Below, in pieces: positions 54,565-64,000 of a stretch of DNA of 64,000 nt. How positions within the stretch are numbered: the stretch's first letter is position 1; the number at the start of each line of letters is the position of its first letter. The notes under the pieces are model-generated. The model had not been told where the DNA came from. It worked only from the letters and a program-made list of their open reading frames with translations, and did no database searches. Both the position numbers and the translations under genes were made by a program. Origin of the DNA: JASHVB01 sp963762885 (GTDB lineage Bacteria; Pseudomonadota; Alphaproteobacteria; Acetobacterales; Acetobacteraceae); NCBI GenBank assembly GCA_963762885.1, contig CAVXNH010000104.1:18316-82315 (forward strand), written 5' to 3'.

Positions 54565-56653
54565 TCATTGCACAATATTCCACTGTGGCCAGCTCTCCCC
54601 ATGCGAGCCGGGGTGAGCACTTAACCATTCCAGTGCCTGTTTGGCTTCCGGCATTCCTGTCACGGTGACGATTCCGGCCAACGCACCTTTTGCTGCAAGA
54701 TAGTAGGCACCAGTACCCTGAGGCCAACCAGCACCTCCTCCCGACCAGTGATTCGCGACCACGAAATCGCCAACTTCGCGCCAGGTGAGAAACGGCTTAT
54801 CCGGGCTGTCTTTCCAAAGATCCATGTTATAGGCAATGCCATCATATGGTGATAACCCCTTATCGCCGGCGAGAAAACGACCGGCGAGGAAATGCGCCTG
54901 CCAAGCCAGCAGTTCCTTTGCGCCTCGAACGTCTTGCTCAGCCGCAAGCATGGCGGTGAAAGCCATGAAATCCTGCTGCCAAGGCGCCATGGCGCCGTAC
55001 GGGTAGCCACCTCGGAGCCAACCGTAAACCTCGCCCTGGTGCGCCGCCTTTGCCTCCGCCAGCAGATACGTGAAATTGTTTGCCACCAGCCGTTCGAAGT
55101 ACACCTTCAGTGGTGCCATGTCGGGATTGACATAAGCTGCCTCGACCAACTCGCGCAGTCCCCACGCCGCACCGCGCAACTGTTCCCCTGCTGCGGCGAC
55201 GATGCCCAGGCCATTCTGGCGAGGTGGCGGCCAAACAGCCAAAACGGTCCACGTCGCCTGTGCATTGAGCTGATCCAACCGGTAATGCAAACCGGTTAGC
55301 AAAAGGGCCAGATACGACATTCCTGGCTCATGCGATGGATCAAGCCACCAGCCGATCTTATCGCCCAGCGGTTGCGTGAGCCCGGTCGAGTCGCCATTAC
55401 TGCCGCCGCGGCCATCAATCCAGAGCTTCGGATAACTGTCGGTCGTCAGATAGGTCCCCGTGGTTCGGTCGAACATGTGCCACGGTACGGGTACCTGCCG
55501 CATCTGCCTGCACCAATGCGAACATCGCTGCCGTCGCGTCTTGCGTGGTAAGCCAATACACATCCCAAGTAGGCAGTGGACCGATATCCCACCGTCCGCC
55601 CGAGGTCGGCATGTATCTGGTGATGCTCGCACTGCTCAGGACGTCCGTAAATCCCGGCTGAGCCAGTTGCTTCCTTCCGTTCAATAGCTCTCGCTCGGGT
55701 ACACCGCCACTAAGGTCATAGCCCCACACTGCGCCGGCCCGTTCCATGGCGGCCACGTCGTGCACGACGTTCACATCGGGATCACCATTGCTCCAAATCT
55801 CGCGATGCCATGTTTGGTACTGGAACTGATCGATACCGAGCTTCTGGAACACCGGCTTGCCAGCCTGATTGATGGTGACGTCGTATTTGAGCTCGCCGCC
55901 GACCGGCTGCATTGCGATGTCATTGTTGAACTGCACGTCCGTGAAGGTCGAGCCATCTGCATAGCCTCGAATATCGAACGTCAAATGCAGCGATCTGACC
56001 ACAGGCACATCCACTCTGGCCTCTGTCGTCAGCGGTCCGCGCAGCCAGTAGGACGCCTTGCGAGAGCGTAATGCGCCTGCCAGCAGAGTATCGGCAGCGA
56101 AATGATAGGGCACGTCGCCGGACTCGCCGTGCACCACCAGGTCCACGCTCAGGTCGTACTTGCCGGCCAATCCCGCAAGATCGACCGGCTGGGTAGTCTC
56201 TGCGTGGTGGCTCGCGAGCATCACCTCGGCCGGTACTGCGGCGGTCAGCGTCACCACGCCGAAGCGCACGGACCCGTCCGGATTGGTGGCCTTGACGTCA
56301 AGCTGCACTGGAACCTCATGTTCGCCGATCCGCGCGACCAGCCCACTGTCGGCCGGCAACTGTCCCGGTATGAACACCTGGCCGAACGTAATTGGGCGCA
56401 CGGCACCGGTTCCGTCATGCTCCAACTTGAGTCCGACAATGTCATCGGGCTCCTTAGGTTGCGGAACCATGCTAATGACAACTGACCGTTGCGTATACGA
56501 ACCGCCTGGAGCAGCTATATGGATCGGCTGGGGACCGAAGGCGCTGACGTTGATACCTGCCGCACGGGCTTGTTGGATGCCGACGCGCACCGGTGCATCG
56601 CACCCAGCAAGGAGAGCCAACGCGATCAACATCAATAGCGACTTAACGAGCAT
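54565..56653 (-). pseudogene. Predicted lipoprotein of unknown family, frameshifted
   Basis: ATG 56653 begins a lipoprotein signal (MLVKSLLMLIALALLAGC; lipobox LAGC). The long beta-rich N-terminal part (RIGEHEVPVQLDVKATNPDG, LHLTFDIRGYADGSTFTDVQ) is followed by WDIGPLPTWDVYWLTTQDAT. The frame then breaks near 55498 and continues as VPVPWHMFDRTTGTYLTTDS, YPKLWIDGRGG and a helical C-terminal part (MSYLALLLTGLHYRLDQL). One extra G explains the break; the ancestral product would be about 695 residues. Family not recognised; might be a surface glycan-active or binding protein. Confidence 0.6.
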
Positions 56654-56951
56654 GACCGCGCTTATGACGCAAAAGAGCCCGCAACGTCTATCGTTATAAC
56701 CTCCTGCAAGAACCAAGGGTCGCATTGGCCGGAACCGGACTTGTCCGGCATCAGCCCCGCTTGAACCTGGCTGCACCCAGGCGTCCCATTCGGCGCCGGC
56801 TCCTCTGGCTGCACGCTTGCCAATCGCCTGAGTGCGAACGCCAGGAACTATCGATGACTTGCTCGGTATCACCCATTCCACTTGAAGCGTCGAAGAAGCT
56901 GTATCTTGCTACCCATAATAGCGCAGATCCCAGCCAGGCAACGTAGATAGT

Positions 56952-58838
56952 CTATTTACTGCTACCAGATATAAATGCGATTGAACTGGCGACAATCGCA
57001 GCGAACAAAAACACACCGGTTTTGCCGATGTGCGGGCACCCGGCGGTCAGCCTGCCGGCTCCCACCACCCGATCCAATCGGCGCACACGCTGCCGCCAGC
57101 CATTCCCGGACCGTCGCATCCAGCCCCGGCCCGACATCAGCCAGCACTCGGGCGTGGTAAGCGTCCAGCCACTCTCGCTCCACCCCTCCAGCATCTCGGG
57201 CGCCAGCAGCCGCGTGTCGAACGGCGCCAGGGTCAGCGTTTCGAACCGCAGGAACGGCTTCGCCGCGCCCGGCAGTTCCGCCGGCCGCACCAGCAGCAGG
57301 TTCTCCAGCCGGATCCCGTAGTGGTCAGGCAGGTAGAAACCCGGCTCGTTTGACAGGATCATCCCCGCCGCGATCGCCACCGGCCGAGCCAGCCGCGACA
57401 GACTGACTGGCCCCTCATGCACCGACAAGTAGCTGCCGACGCCGTGGCCGGTGCCGTGGTCGTAGTCCAGCCCGGCGGCCCACAGCGCGCGCCGAGCGAA
57501 GGCATCCAGGTGCGCCCCGCCGACGCCTTGGGGAAATACCGCGGTCGCGATGGCGATATGCCCCTTCAGCACCCGCGTGACCCGTTCGCGCAACTCGGCC
57601 GGAGGCGCGCCCGGCCCGGTCCACACCGTGCGGGTAATGTCGGTCGTGCCGTCCGGGTATGCGCGCCGGAATCGATCGAGATACACCTCGTTCGCCCGGA
57701 TCGGCCGATTGCTTGCATCGGTGACGCGGTAGTGGATGATCGCGCCATCCTCGCCCGCGCCGGAGATCGCCGGGAAGCTTTCCTCGCGGAACCCGGACAC
57801 CTCCCCCCGCAGAGCCAGCAGCTTCGTCGCGGCGGACATTTCCGTCACCCCGCCGCCCGGCACCGTCGTCTCGATCCAATGCAGGAACCGGCAAACCGCC
57901 ACCGCGTCCCGCGCATGGGCGTTGCGCGTGCCCTGCTGTTCCACGGGGTTCTTGCATGCCTTCGGCAGCAGGCACGGGTCCGGTCCGGCCACCACCGTCG
58001 CCCCTGCCTCCCGCAGCGTCTGAGCGAACCAGACCGAAGAGCCGGACGGATCGACCCGCACCCGCTTGCCGGCCAGCCGAGCCAGGGCCGGAGCCAGCGC
58101 CTCGCGCCCCGCCACCGACACCGTGTTGCCCAGCCAGGCGCGCGTCGGTTCGGGCAGCTTGGCCGGGTCCATGAACAGCTCGGTCCCGCCGTCGGCATGC
58201 GCCAGCGCGAATCCCAGGGCGAACGGCGTGAACGGTACATCCCCGCCGCGGATGTTCAGCAGCCAGGCGATCGACGCAGGATCGGTCAGCACCGCGGTAT
58301 CCTGCTTCGCCTCGGTCAGCGCCTTGGCGATCTCCGACCGCTTCTCGTCCGCCGAACGCCCGGCATATTCCAGCGGATGCGGCACGGCAGGGGCGAGGGG
58401 CGGCGGCGGGCGATCGGTCCACACCGCGTCCACTAGGTTGCGGGCGACGGGGACCATGGTCAGCCCGGCCTCGGTGTAGCGCGCCAGCCCTTCCTCAGAG
58501 AACAGCATCGGGTCGTAGCCGATTCGGGCGTCCGGCTTGGTATTGGCAGCCACCCAGGCCGCCGGAGGGTTTTCGGTGACATGCTGGCGCTCCCACAGTG
58601 CGGGATCGGTCTGCGCCGCGAGCTGCAAGACGTAGCGCCCGTCGGTGAACACCGCCGCGCGATCGGACAGCACCACGGCGAGCCCGGCGCTGCCGGTGAA
58701 GCCGGTCAGCCAGGCCAGACGCTCTGCCGAGGCCGGGACGTATTCGCCCAGATGCTCGTCGGCGCGGGGGACGATGAAGCCGTCCAGCTTCTGACGGGCC
58801 ATTTCGGCGCGCAATTCGGATAAACCCGTATTTGACAT
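56952..58838 (-). CDS. Aminopeptidase P family protein (Xaa-Pro), C-terminal frameshift
   Basis: An N-terminal creatinase-like domain (LDGFIVPRADEHLGEYVPAS, RLAWLTGFTGSAGLAVVLSD) and a C-terminal pita-bread metallopeptidase: YRVTDASNRPI, DITRTVWTG, GHGVGSYLSVHEGP, ILSNEPGFYLPDHYGIRLEN hold the two-metal ligands. It cleaves X-Pro N-termini. Near 57183 one G seems missing: after APEMLEG the normal tail VEREWLDAYHARVLADVGPG lies in another frame (to 56962). The catalytic residues are before the shift. Confidence 0.88.
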   Translation of the reverse strand: MSNTGLSELRAEMARQKLDGFIVPRADEHLGEYVPASAERLAWLTGFTGSAGLAVVLSDRAAVFTDGRYVLQLAAQTDPALWERQHVTENPPAAWVAANTKPDARIGYDPMLFSEEGLARYTEAGLTMVPVARNLVDAVWTDRPPPPLAPAVPHPLEYAGRSADEKRSEIAKALTEAKQDTAVLTDPASIAWLLNIRGGDVPFTPFALGFALAHADGGTELFMDPAKLPEPTRAWLGNTVSVAGREALAPALARLAGKRVRVDPSGSSVWFAQTLREAGATVVAGPDPCLLPKACKNPVEQQGTRNAHARDAVAVCRFLHWIETTVPGGGVTEMSAATKLLALRGEVSGFREESFPAISGAGEDGAIIHYRVTDASNRPIRANEVYLDRFRRAYPDGTTDITRTVWTGPGAPPAELRERVTRVLKGHIAIATAVFPQGVGGAHLDAFARRALWAAGLDYDHGTGHGVGSYLSVHEGPVSLSRLARPVAIAAGMILSNEPGFYLPDHYGIRLENLLLVRPAELPGAAKPFLRFETLTLAPFDTRLLAPEMLEGWSESGWTLTTPECWLMSGRGWMRRSGNGWRQRVRRLDRVVGAGRLTAGCPHIGKTGVFLFAAIVASSIAFISGSSK

Positions 58839-59041
58839 TGATTTTTCCTCACCGTGGCTGACCCGCCACAGATTTCATACCTTGTTAACTGACCATGCAC
58901 CTGGCGCATGGCTGGCGGAGCGAAACGGCAATTTAACCACCGGCGCGGACAGCCCATGTTGCTCTGCACAAAGAACCCGGGAGCGTCCCGCCACGAGGAC
59001 GGTCGCGCTGGACCCGGACTGATACCAGTTGGATTGAGACC

Positions 59042-59335
59042 ATGAGCGCCCTGACTTCCAAGAGCCAATTTGCCTTCGAGCTACCAAACCTCACCTATAT
59101 CGACGCTAGCCTGGAGGAGGCTAATTTCCGCGCCCCTGCCGTGCCGAGCAAGCCAAGTGGCTTCCGCGGCTTGTTTGCTGCGTTTCGCGCCTGGCGTGAG
59201 CGGCAGGTCGCACTCAACGAGCTTGAGATGATGAGCGATCGCGAACTGGCGGATATCGGCCTGAACCGCGCCGACGTGCCCCGCGTGTTCGACGACGCCT
59301 ATAATCGGGATCTGCGGGACCGGGCGCTGGCCTAA
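59042..59335 (+). CDS. DUF1127 family protein
   Basis: A 97-residue protein whose C-terminal half matches DUF1127 (FRAWRERQVALNELEMMSDR, ELADIGLNRADVPRVFD). These short proteins are common in alphaproteobacteria and have been tied to phosphate/carbon and RNA metabolism; the exact role is unclear. Confidence 0.85.
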   Translation: MSALTSKSQFAFELPNLTYIDASLEEANFRAPAVPSKPSGFRGLFAAFRAWRERQVALNELEMMSDRELADIGLNRADVPRVFDDAYNRDLRDRALA

Positions 59336-59376
59336 GACCGGGCGCTTTCACTTAAGGGCACGCCGGTGTCCCGCCG

Positions 59377-60258
59377 TCATCGGCGGAGCACCAGCGTGGT
59401 CCAGACGCCCTCGGTAAGCCTGCGTTCCAGCCGCAGGCCCCGTCGGTGGTGCGCCGCCAATACCCATCGCGCCTGGCTCGTCAGCAATCCGGAGAGGATC
59501 GCCGTCCCGCCGGGCGTCAGATTTGCCGCCAGATCGCGCGCCATCGTACAGAGCGGGCGGGCAAGGATGTTGGCAAACACCAGATCGTAGGGGCCGCCGC
59601 GACGGACCCGCACGTTGCGCCAGCCATCCGCCAACTGCGCGCGGACCAGGTGCGATAGCCGGTTCAACCGCACATTTTGCTCCGTGACACGTACCGACCA
59701 TGGCTCGATGTCGGTCGCCAGCACACGGCGCCGCAGCAGGCGCGCCGCCCCCATCGCCAAAATTCCCGATCCGGTGCCCATGTCCAGGATGCGCCGCGGT
59801 CGCCGGTGCGCGACGTATTCCAGTGCCCGCAGGCAGCCTCGGGTCGAGCCATGCTCGCCGGATCCGAAGGCTAGCCCGGCATCCAAGGTCAGCGTGATCC
59901 GCCCCGGCGTTGCCGGCCCGGTCAGATGCGTACCCCGCACCACGAACCGCCGGCCGATATGCTGTTCCGGGAAGCTGGCCTGGGTGCGTGCGAGCCAGCC
60001 CTCGGCCGGCGTCCGCTGGCGTTCGAGTGTGGCGGCGATCCCGGTCAGATTCTCAGCCAGGGCCAATGCCGCGGTCAGCATGCCGTCGCCGGTGGCGATC
60101 TCTCTCACACCCTCGATCCGCCAGTCGCCTGTGGTTTGGTCGCGAAAGAATCCAACGCTGACGCAGGCGCTGGCGAGCGCCGCCTCATAAGCCTCGGCCG
60201 CCGCTTCCGGCACCGTGACCGATACCGTCTCGAGCAGGGCCGGATGGTGTTTCGACAT
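59377..60258 (-). CDS. prmA: Ribosomal protein L11 methyltransferase
   Basis: A 293-residue protein: FGSGEHGSTRGCLRALEYVA, ILDMGTGSGILAMGAARLLR (motif I), LATDIEPWSV and DLVFANILARPL (motif IV, NPPY-like). PrmA trimethylates L11 and is dispensable. Start ATG 60258; intact frame. Confidence 0.87.
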   Translation of the reverse strand: MSKHHPALLETVSVTVPEAAAEAYEAALASACVSVGFFRDQTTGDWRIEGVREIATGDGMLTAALALAENLTGIAATLERQRTPAEGWLARTQASFPEQHIGRRFVVRGTHLTGPATPGRITLTLDAGLAFGSGEHGSTRGCLRALEYVAHRRPRRILDMGTGSGILAMGAARLLRRRVLATDIEPWSVRVTEQNVRLNRLSHLVRAQLADGWRNVRVRRGGPYDLVFANILARPLCTMARDLAANLTPGGTAILSGLLTSQARWVLAAHHRRGLRLERRLTEGVWTTLVLRR

Positions 60259-60299
60259 GGGGGGAGAATAGGGGAGGGGGCGGATTGCGTCATGTCGGC

Positions 60300-60362
60300 A
60301 AACAAGTCTCGTTCCTGACCGGACAGATCCTGTCCGTCGATGGTGGCAAGTCGGCGCAGTGA
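60300..60362 (+). pseudogene. C-terminal remnant of a short-chain dehydrogenase
   Basis: QVSFLTGQILSVDGGKSAQ followed by TGA at 60360-60362 reproduces the usual SDR end (TGQ-LxVDGG). No start or Rossmann part is nearby; prmA now abuts it. It suggests a lost gene upstream of the MFS transporter. Confidence 0.5.
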
Positions 60363-60494
60363 GCAGGGTCGGCTGGGTGGTTGGGCAGGAGGAAACCGGA
60401 GAGGCTTGACCTGCCCAACCGCCGCGTCACGCTGGCGCCACCAACGGCCACCTACTGCTATACGGCCGCAACGAAACGCCAGGAAGGAAACGCG

Positions 60495-61857
60495 GTGGCC
60501 AAGACAACCGGTACTCAGTCCCGAAATCATCGGCCGGGCGATCGACCTTACGCCGCTTACCAAGCCTCTGCTGTTCATCATCTTCGTTGCCGCAGCCGGC
60601 TTCTTTTTCGATTCGTTCGACATCGTCGTGGTTTCCTACGCGATGCCCAGCATCGCGCATGAGTTCATGCTGGGCCCCAAACAGCTCGGCCTGATCGGGT
60701 CTTCCGCACTGGCGGGCATGGCGCTTGGCTCCTGGTGCTGGGGCTGGGTGGCGGATCGCTGGGGTCGCAAGCTGGTGTTCGCCGCGACGGTGCTGACGTT
60801 CTCGCTATTCACCGGCGTCGCCGGCTTATCCGCCTCGCTTGGCTTTCTGCTGGGCGCGCGCTTTCTGACCGGCCTCGGCCTTGGCGGCATGGTCCCGATT
60901 GATTCTGCGCTGGTTGCCGAGTTTGCACCGGCTCGTATCAGGGGCCGGGTTTCCGCGTCGCTTCCGTTGTGCTGGCCAATCGGCATTTTCGCCGCCGCCG
61001 GAGCCGGCCTGGTTGTGGTGCCTACCATCGGTTGGCGCTGGCTGTTCGTGATCGGCATGCTACCGGCATTGCTGGCCTACATCATCCGCCGCCGTGTTCC
61101 GGAATCGCCGCGCTGGCTCGCGGCGCATGGCCGCTTCGAAGAGGCGCGCCAGTCGCTGCACTATGTCGGTGTCACCGAAACCCAACTGCGGCAGGCCGAG
61201 CGCGATGTCGCCGCTGCACCGATCGCGCCGGCCACGCGGGACGCACGCTTTGCCGATCTGTTCAGCCCGCCCTATGCGCGGCGTGTAATACAGACATGGT
61301 CTATGTGGTTCCTGTCGAACTCCGGAGGCTATGCCTTCAGTGTCTGGCTGCCCACGATCTATGCCAGCATCTACCACATCCAGCTCACGCGTACGCTGGT
61401 CTATACCTTCATCGTCGCCGGCACGTCGGTGGCGGGACGTGTCGTGGCGTTCTCGCTGGTGGACCGAATCGGACGCAAGCCACTGATCGTCACCGGGTTC
61501 CTGGTTGCCGGGTGCTCTGCCTTGCTGTTCACCCTTGCAACGACGGAGACGACTTTACTGCTCGTTGCCATAACGTTTGCGTTCTTTAACGATATCGGTT
61601 CGCTCGGGATGACAGTTTACACGCCCGAGGTGTTTCCGCTGCGCATCCGCGGTATCGGCACGGCCGCGGCCATGGGGGTCGGGCGCATGGGCGGGATGGT
61701 TTCGCCGATCGTGATCGGTGTGCTGCTGAGCCTCGGCAGCGTTATGTCGGTGTGGTTCCTGCTGGCGGCGGTGCAAATCGGCGCGGCGCTGATGTCGCTG
61801 TGGCTGGCACAGGAAACACGGGGGCGGAATTTGGAACTCGTGTCGCAAGTGGCTTAA
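60495..61857 (+). CDS. MFS transporter (sugar porter/aromatic acid-like), N-terminal frameshift
   Basis: About 12 helices with MFS motifs SYAMPSIAHEF, VADRWGRKLVF, FLTGLGLGGMVPIDSALVAE, RVPESPRWLAAHGRFEEARQ and FSLVDRIGRKPLIV. The best RBS (AGGAAGGAAACGC) precedes GTG 60495 (MAKTTGTQ), but the transporter continues in another frame (PEIIGRAIDLTPLTKPLLFI). One extra base near 60515-60521 would link them. Starts further upstream in the transporter frame (ATG 60340) lack a clear RBS and overlap the SDR remnant. Substrate unknown. Confidence 0.8.
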
Positions 61858-61860
61858 AGG

Positions 61861-61893
61861 AAACCTCTCCCGCGCGTAGCGCGGAAGAGGTTT
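61861..61893 (+). terminator. Hairpin terminator (family A core)
   Basis: AAACCTCTCCCGCGC and GCGCGGAAGAGGTTT form a 13-15 bp stem ending in T residues, directly after the MFS stop. Confidence 0.65.
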
Positions 61894-61897
61894 AGTC

Positions 61898-62109
61898 GAC
61901 GCGCAACAATAGACGCATCAGTTGCCGCACGGACCGCGCGTCCCCGTCATGGCCGGCCCATGGCCCCGGGCGCTTGTCCCGGGGCTTGTGCCGGCCATCC
62001 ACGCCTTTGCTCGCACCTGCATTGCAAGGCGTGGATGGCCGGCACAAGGCCGGCCATGACGGGGAACGGATCAGCTCGTCACCAATCGACCCGTTCATTG
62101 TTGCGCGTC
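61898..62109. repeat. MITE-like element, copy 2 (212 bp)
   Basis: Terminal GACGCGCAACAAT (61898-61910) and ATTGTTGCGCGTC (62097-62109) bound a palindromic core with GCCGGCCATCCACGCC-type arms, longer than copy 1 by an insertion (CATGGCCCCGGGCGCTTGTC). It ends 3 nt before the ancestral stop of the universal stress gene, as in copy 1. It fills the gap of 255 nt. Confidence 0.78.
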
Positions 62110-62112
62110 GTC

Positions 62113-62923
62113 TTAGTGCCGCATCAGCACCGGCAGGTCCGCGTGGTCGAGCATGAACCGCGTCACCCCGCCGAACATCATTTCGCGCAGGGGACTATGG
62201 TAGGTACGCCCCCATCACAAGCAGATCGGCGCCCAGTGCGTGCGCCTTGTCCAGCAGCGCCTGCCCGAACGCGCCCTCGCCGATCGGCAGCAGGTGCATC
62301 CGCGCCGCAATGCAATGCTCCTGAAAGACCGCCGGCACCGGCAAGTGCTTTGTCCCGTCGCGCACGCCTTGCAGTATGTCCACCTGAGCGGCATCGGATA
62401 GCAGGCGCAGCGCCGGCAGCACGGCCTTCACCGCGCGTCCGTCGTCGCGCCACGCGATCGCAACGCTCCGGCCGAATGGGACATTCGTGCCGGGCGGCAC
62501 CACCAGGATCGGGCGATCGGTCAAGGCCAGGGCGGCGTGGATGGCCGGCAGGTCGATGCCGTGCCGGTGACGCTCGGGCCGGCCGATCGCCACGAAATCT
62601 GCGGCAGCGCCGCGCTGAGCAATAACCTCGCCGGCGATCGACACCACATCGGTCAGGTGCGCAGGGTGCTTCGCCCGAGAGCGCCAATCATCGAAGGCAA
62701 CGGTCAGCGCAGTCGCCCGCGCGGCTTCTTCCGCTCGGATGGCTTCCGCTCGTGGCGCCGGCAGCACTTCCTCGCTGGGCAGGATGGTCGCTTCAGGTGG
62801 CGTGCGGACAATCAGCGCATGGACTTCCGCGCCGCCAACCAGATCCGCAAGATGCGCCGCCGCGCGGAGCAAGACTGGTGCCGATGAAGGCTGGTGGAGG
62901 TATGCGAGGATCACGCCGGACAT
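62113..62923 (-). pseudogene. Universal stress protein family, frameshifted
   Basis: ATG 62923 follows AGGAGGTGGCC. Two UspA-like halves: MSGVILAYLHQPSSAPVLLR and DFVAIGRPERHRHGIDLP, then RSVAIAWRDDGRAVKAVLPA and DLLVMGAY. The frame stops at MGAYLP, but the normal end (YHSPLREMMFGGVTRFMLDH...ADLPVLMRH, stop 62113) is in another frame. A 4-nt tandem duplication (GGTAGGTA on the plus strand, 62199-62206) causes this. The G-MxxxSxxxR-type nucleotide loop region is lost in the shifted product. Confidence 0.83.
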
Positions 62924-63018
62924 GGCCACCTCCTGTGCCGATTGGCTCCATCGGGGCACGTTATCCTAGCGCTTTGGCAATGCGGGGGCCACCCGGGCCG
63001 GCAACACGGCGCTATCCC

Positions 63019-64000
63019 TCATGGGCGAAGCGGGCGGATGACAGAGGCCGACTCATCGGTTGCCGCTTCCAGGTTGTCGAGTCGGCGCCCCTTTGTCTCC
63101 GGCAGCATCAGCAGCGTGACGATCATCAGGCCGAATGCGATGACGCTGAACACCGCGATGGCCGGTCCGAGCGGCATTGTCTCGCTCAACACACCCACCA
63201 GCGTTGGGAACAACGCGCCGATCGCGCGGCCGGCATTGTAGCAGAAGCCTTGTGCGTTGCCTCGAACCTCGGTGGGATAGAGTTCCGTCATGAACGGACC
63301 CATCGGCGGGAATTTCATCAGCAGCATGGCGTTCAATGGCACCCCGACGAAGAATAGCGCGGTGTCGCCCATCGGCACGAACATGTAGACCAGCACCATC
63401 AGCACCGAGCCGAGCGCCGACAGCATGAACGTCAGGCGGCGGCCGATCGCATCGCTGAGATATGATCCGAGCAGAAAGCCCAGCAGGGCGCCGAAGATCT
63501 GGATGAGCAGGAAGCCGCCGGTGCTGGACGCGGACAGGCCACGGACGGTACGCAGATAGGTCGGCATCCAGATGCCCAGCGCATAGCCGCCCCCTTGGGC
63601 ACCAGCCACCATCAGCGACACGTTCACCGTGGTCCACAGATAGGGCGCGCGGAATGCGGAGAGCAAATGCGACAGGCCGATGGCGGGGCGGTCGCGGCGG
63701 GCGGCGTGGAAGAGCTCGGGTTCCTCGATGTTGCGGCGGATCCAGACGACGAATGCGGCGGGCAGCAGGCCGACTGCGAACAGCACGCGCCAGGCGATCG
63801 ACTTCGGGCAGGACGGCATAGAGCGCGGTGTAGACCAGCGCTGAGGCGCCCCAGCCGACGGCCCAGCCGGTCTGCACAAGGCCGACGCCGCGGCCCCGGT
63901 ATTTGTCGCGGATCACCTCGCCCATCAGCACCGCGCCGGCCGCCCATTCCCCGCCGAACCCCAGACCGTGCAGGGCGCGCAGGATGAAGAAGCTGTTGGA
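63019..64000 (-). pseudogene. MFS transporter, 5' partial and frameshifted
   Basis: The gene runs off the window; its N-terminal region (RALHGLGFGGEWAAGAVLMG, VIRDKYRGRGVGLVQTGWAV) is in one frame, and KSIAWRVLFAVGLLPAAFVV to LMLPETKGRRLDNLEAAT in another. An extra C near 63806-63808 (CCC versus CC) explains the shift. Motifs: RALxGxGxGGEW, GSYLSDAIGRRLTF, ELYPTEVRGNAQGF. Metabolite or acid transporter, substrate unknown. Confidence 0.82.

Overview
This window is a high-GC bacterial chromosome segment, most likely alphaproteobacterial. FliX next to FlgI/rod-binding protein/FlgN, an alpha-type DksA with a reduced zinc finger, a DUF1127 protein and the ffh-rpsP-rimM-trmD-rplS order support this. 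Placement in Acetobacteraceae/Rhodospirillales is an inference from style, not a search result. No rRNA, tRNA or CRISPR array was seen.

Layout. 1-6.1 kb: a 2-oxoacid catabolic cluster made of an FAD/NAD oxidoreductase broken by an internal stop, a ferredoxin-TPP fusion subunit of a 2-oxoacid oxidoreductase, an MHS-type transporter and an ADP-forming acyl-CoA synthetase. 6-15 kb: a regulatory-domain methyltransferase, YihY, an ornithine/lysine-type decarboxylase, a Nudix-like protein, a TPR-sulfotransferase and a TPR-glycosyltransferase-like protein. 15.4-19.7 kb: a lower-GC accessory island with a Fic toxin-antitoxin pair, a serine resolvase, an XRE-ImmA/PIN (DUF4411) pair and a SIR2 NADase preceded by a 34-residue ORF. 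19.8-26.8 kb: cupin, flagellar genes, dksA, DUF29, CapA and TMEM175. 26.8-40.6 kb: a minus-strand sugar/sugar-acid operon with two ABC importers (a CUT1 set and an RbsABC-like CUT2 set), two Zn dehydrogenases, a beta-propeller lactonase, an FAH-family hydrolase and an amidohydrolase. Both importer promoter regions carry an FNR-type palindrome. 41-47.4 kb: SRPBCC, a winged-helix-like protein, a beta-propeller protein and the ribosomal/SRP operon. 48.2-54.4 kb: mobile DNA, with an IS66 element whose tnpC is split by a 2.6-kb large-serine-recombinase element. 54.5-64 kb: an unknown lipoprotein, aminopeptidase P, DUF1127, PrmA, two MFS transporters and a universal stress protein.

Two window-wide themes stand out. 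First, hairpin-forming intergenic repeats of several families sit between genes and sometimes inside them; they encode the C-termini of RimM, the Nudix-like protein and the methyltransferase. Second, at least ten indels and one nonsense codon break reading frames, mostly after 39 kb and mostly at short homopolymers. This is either sequencing error or active gene decay.
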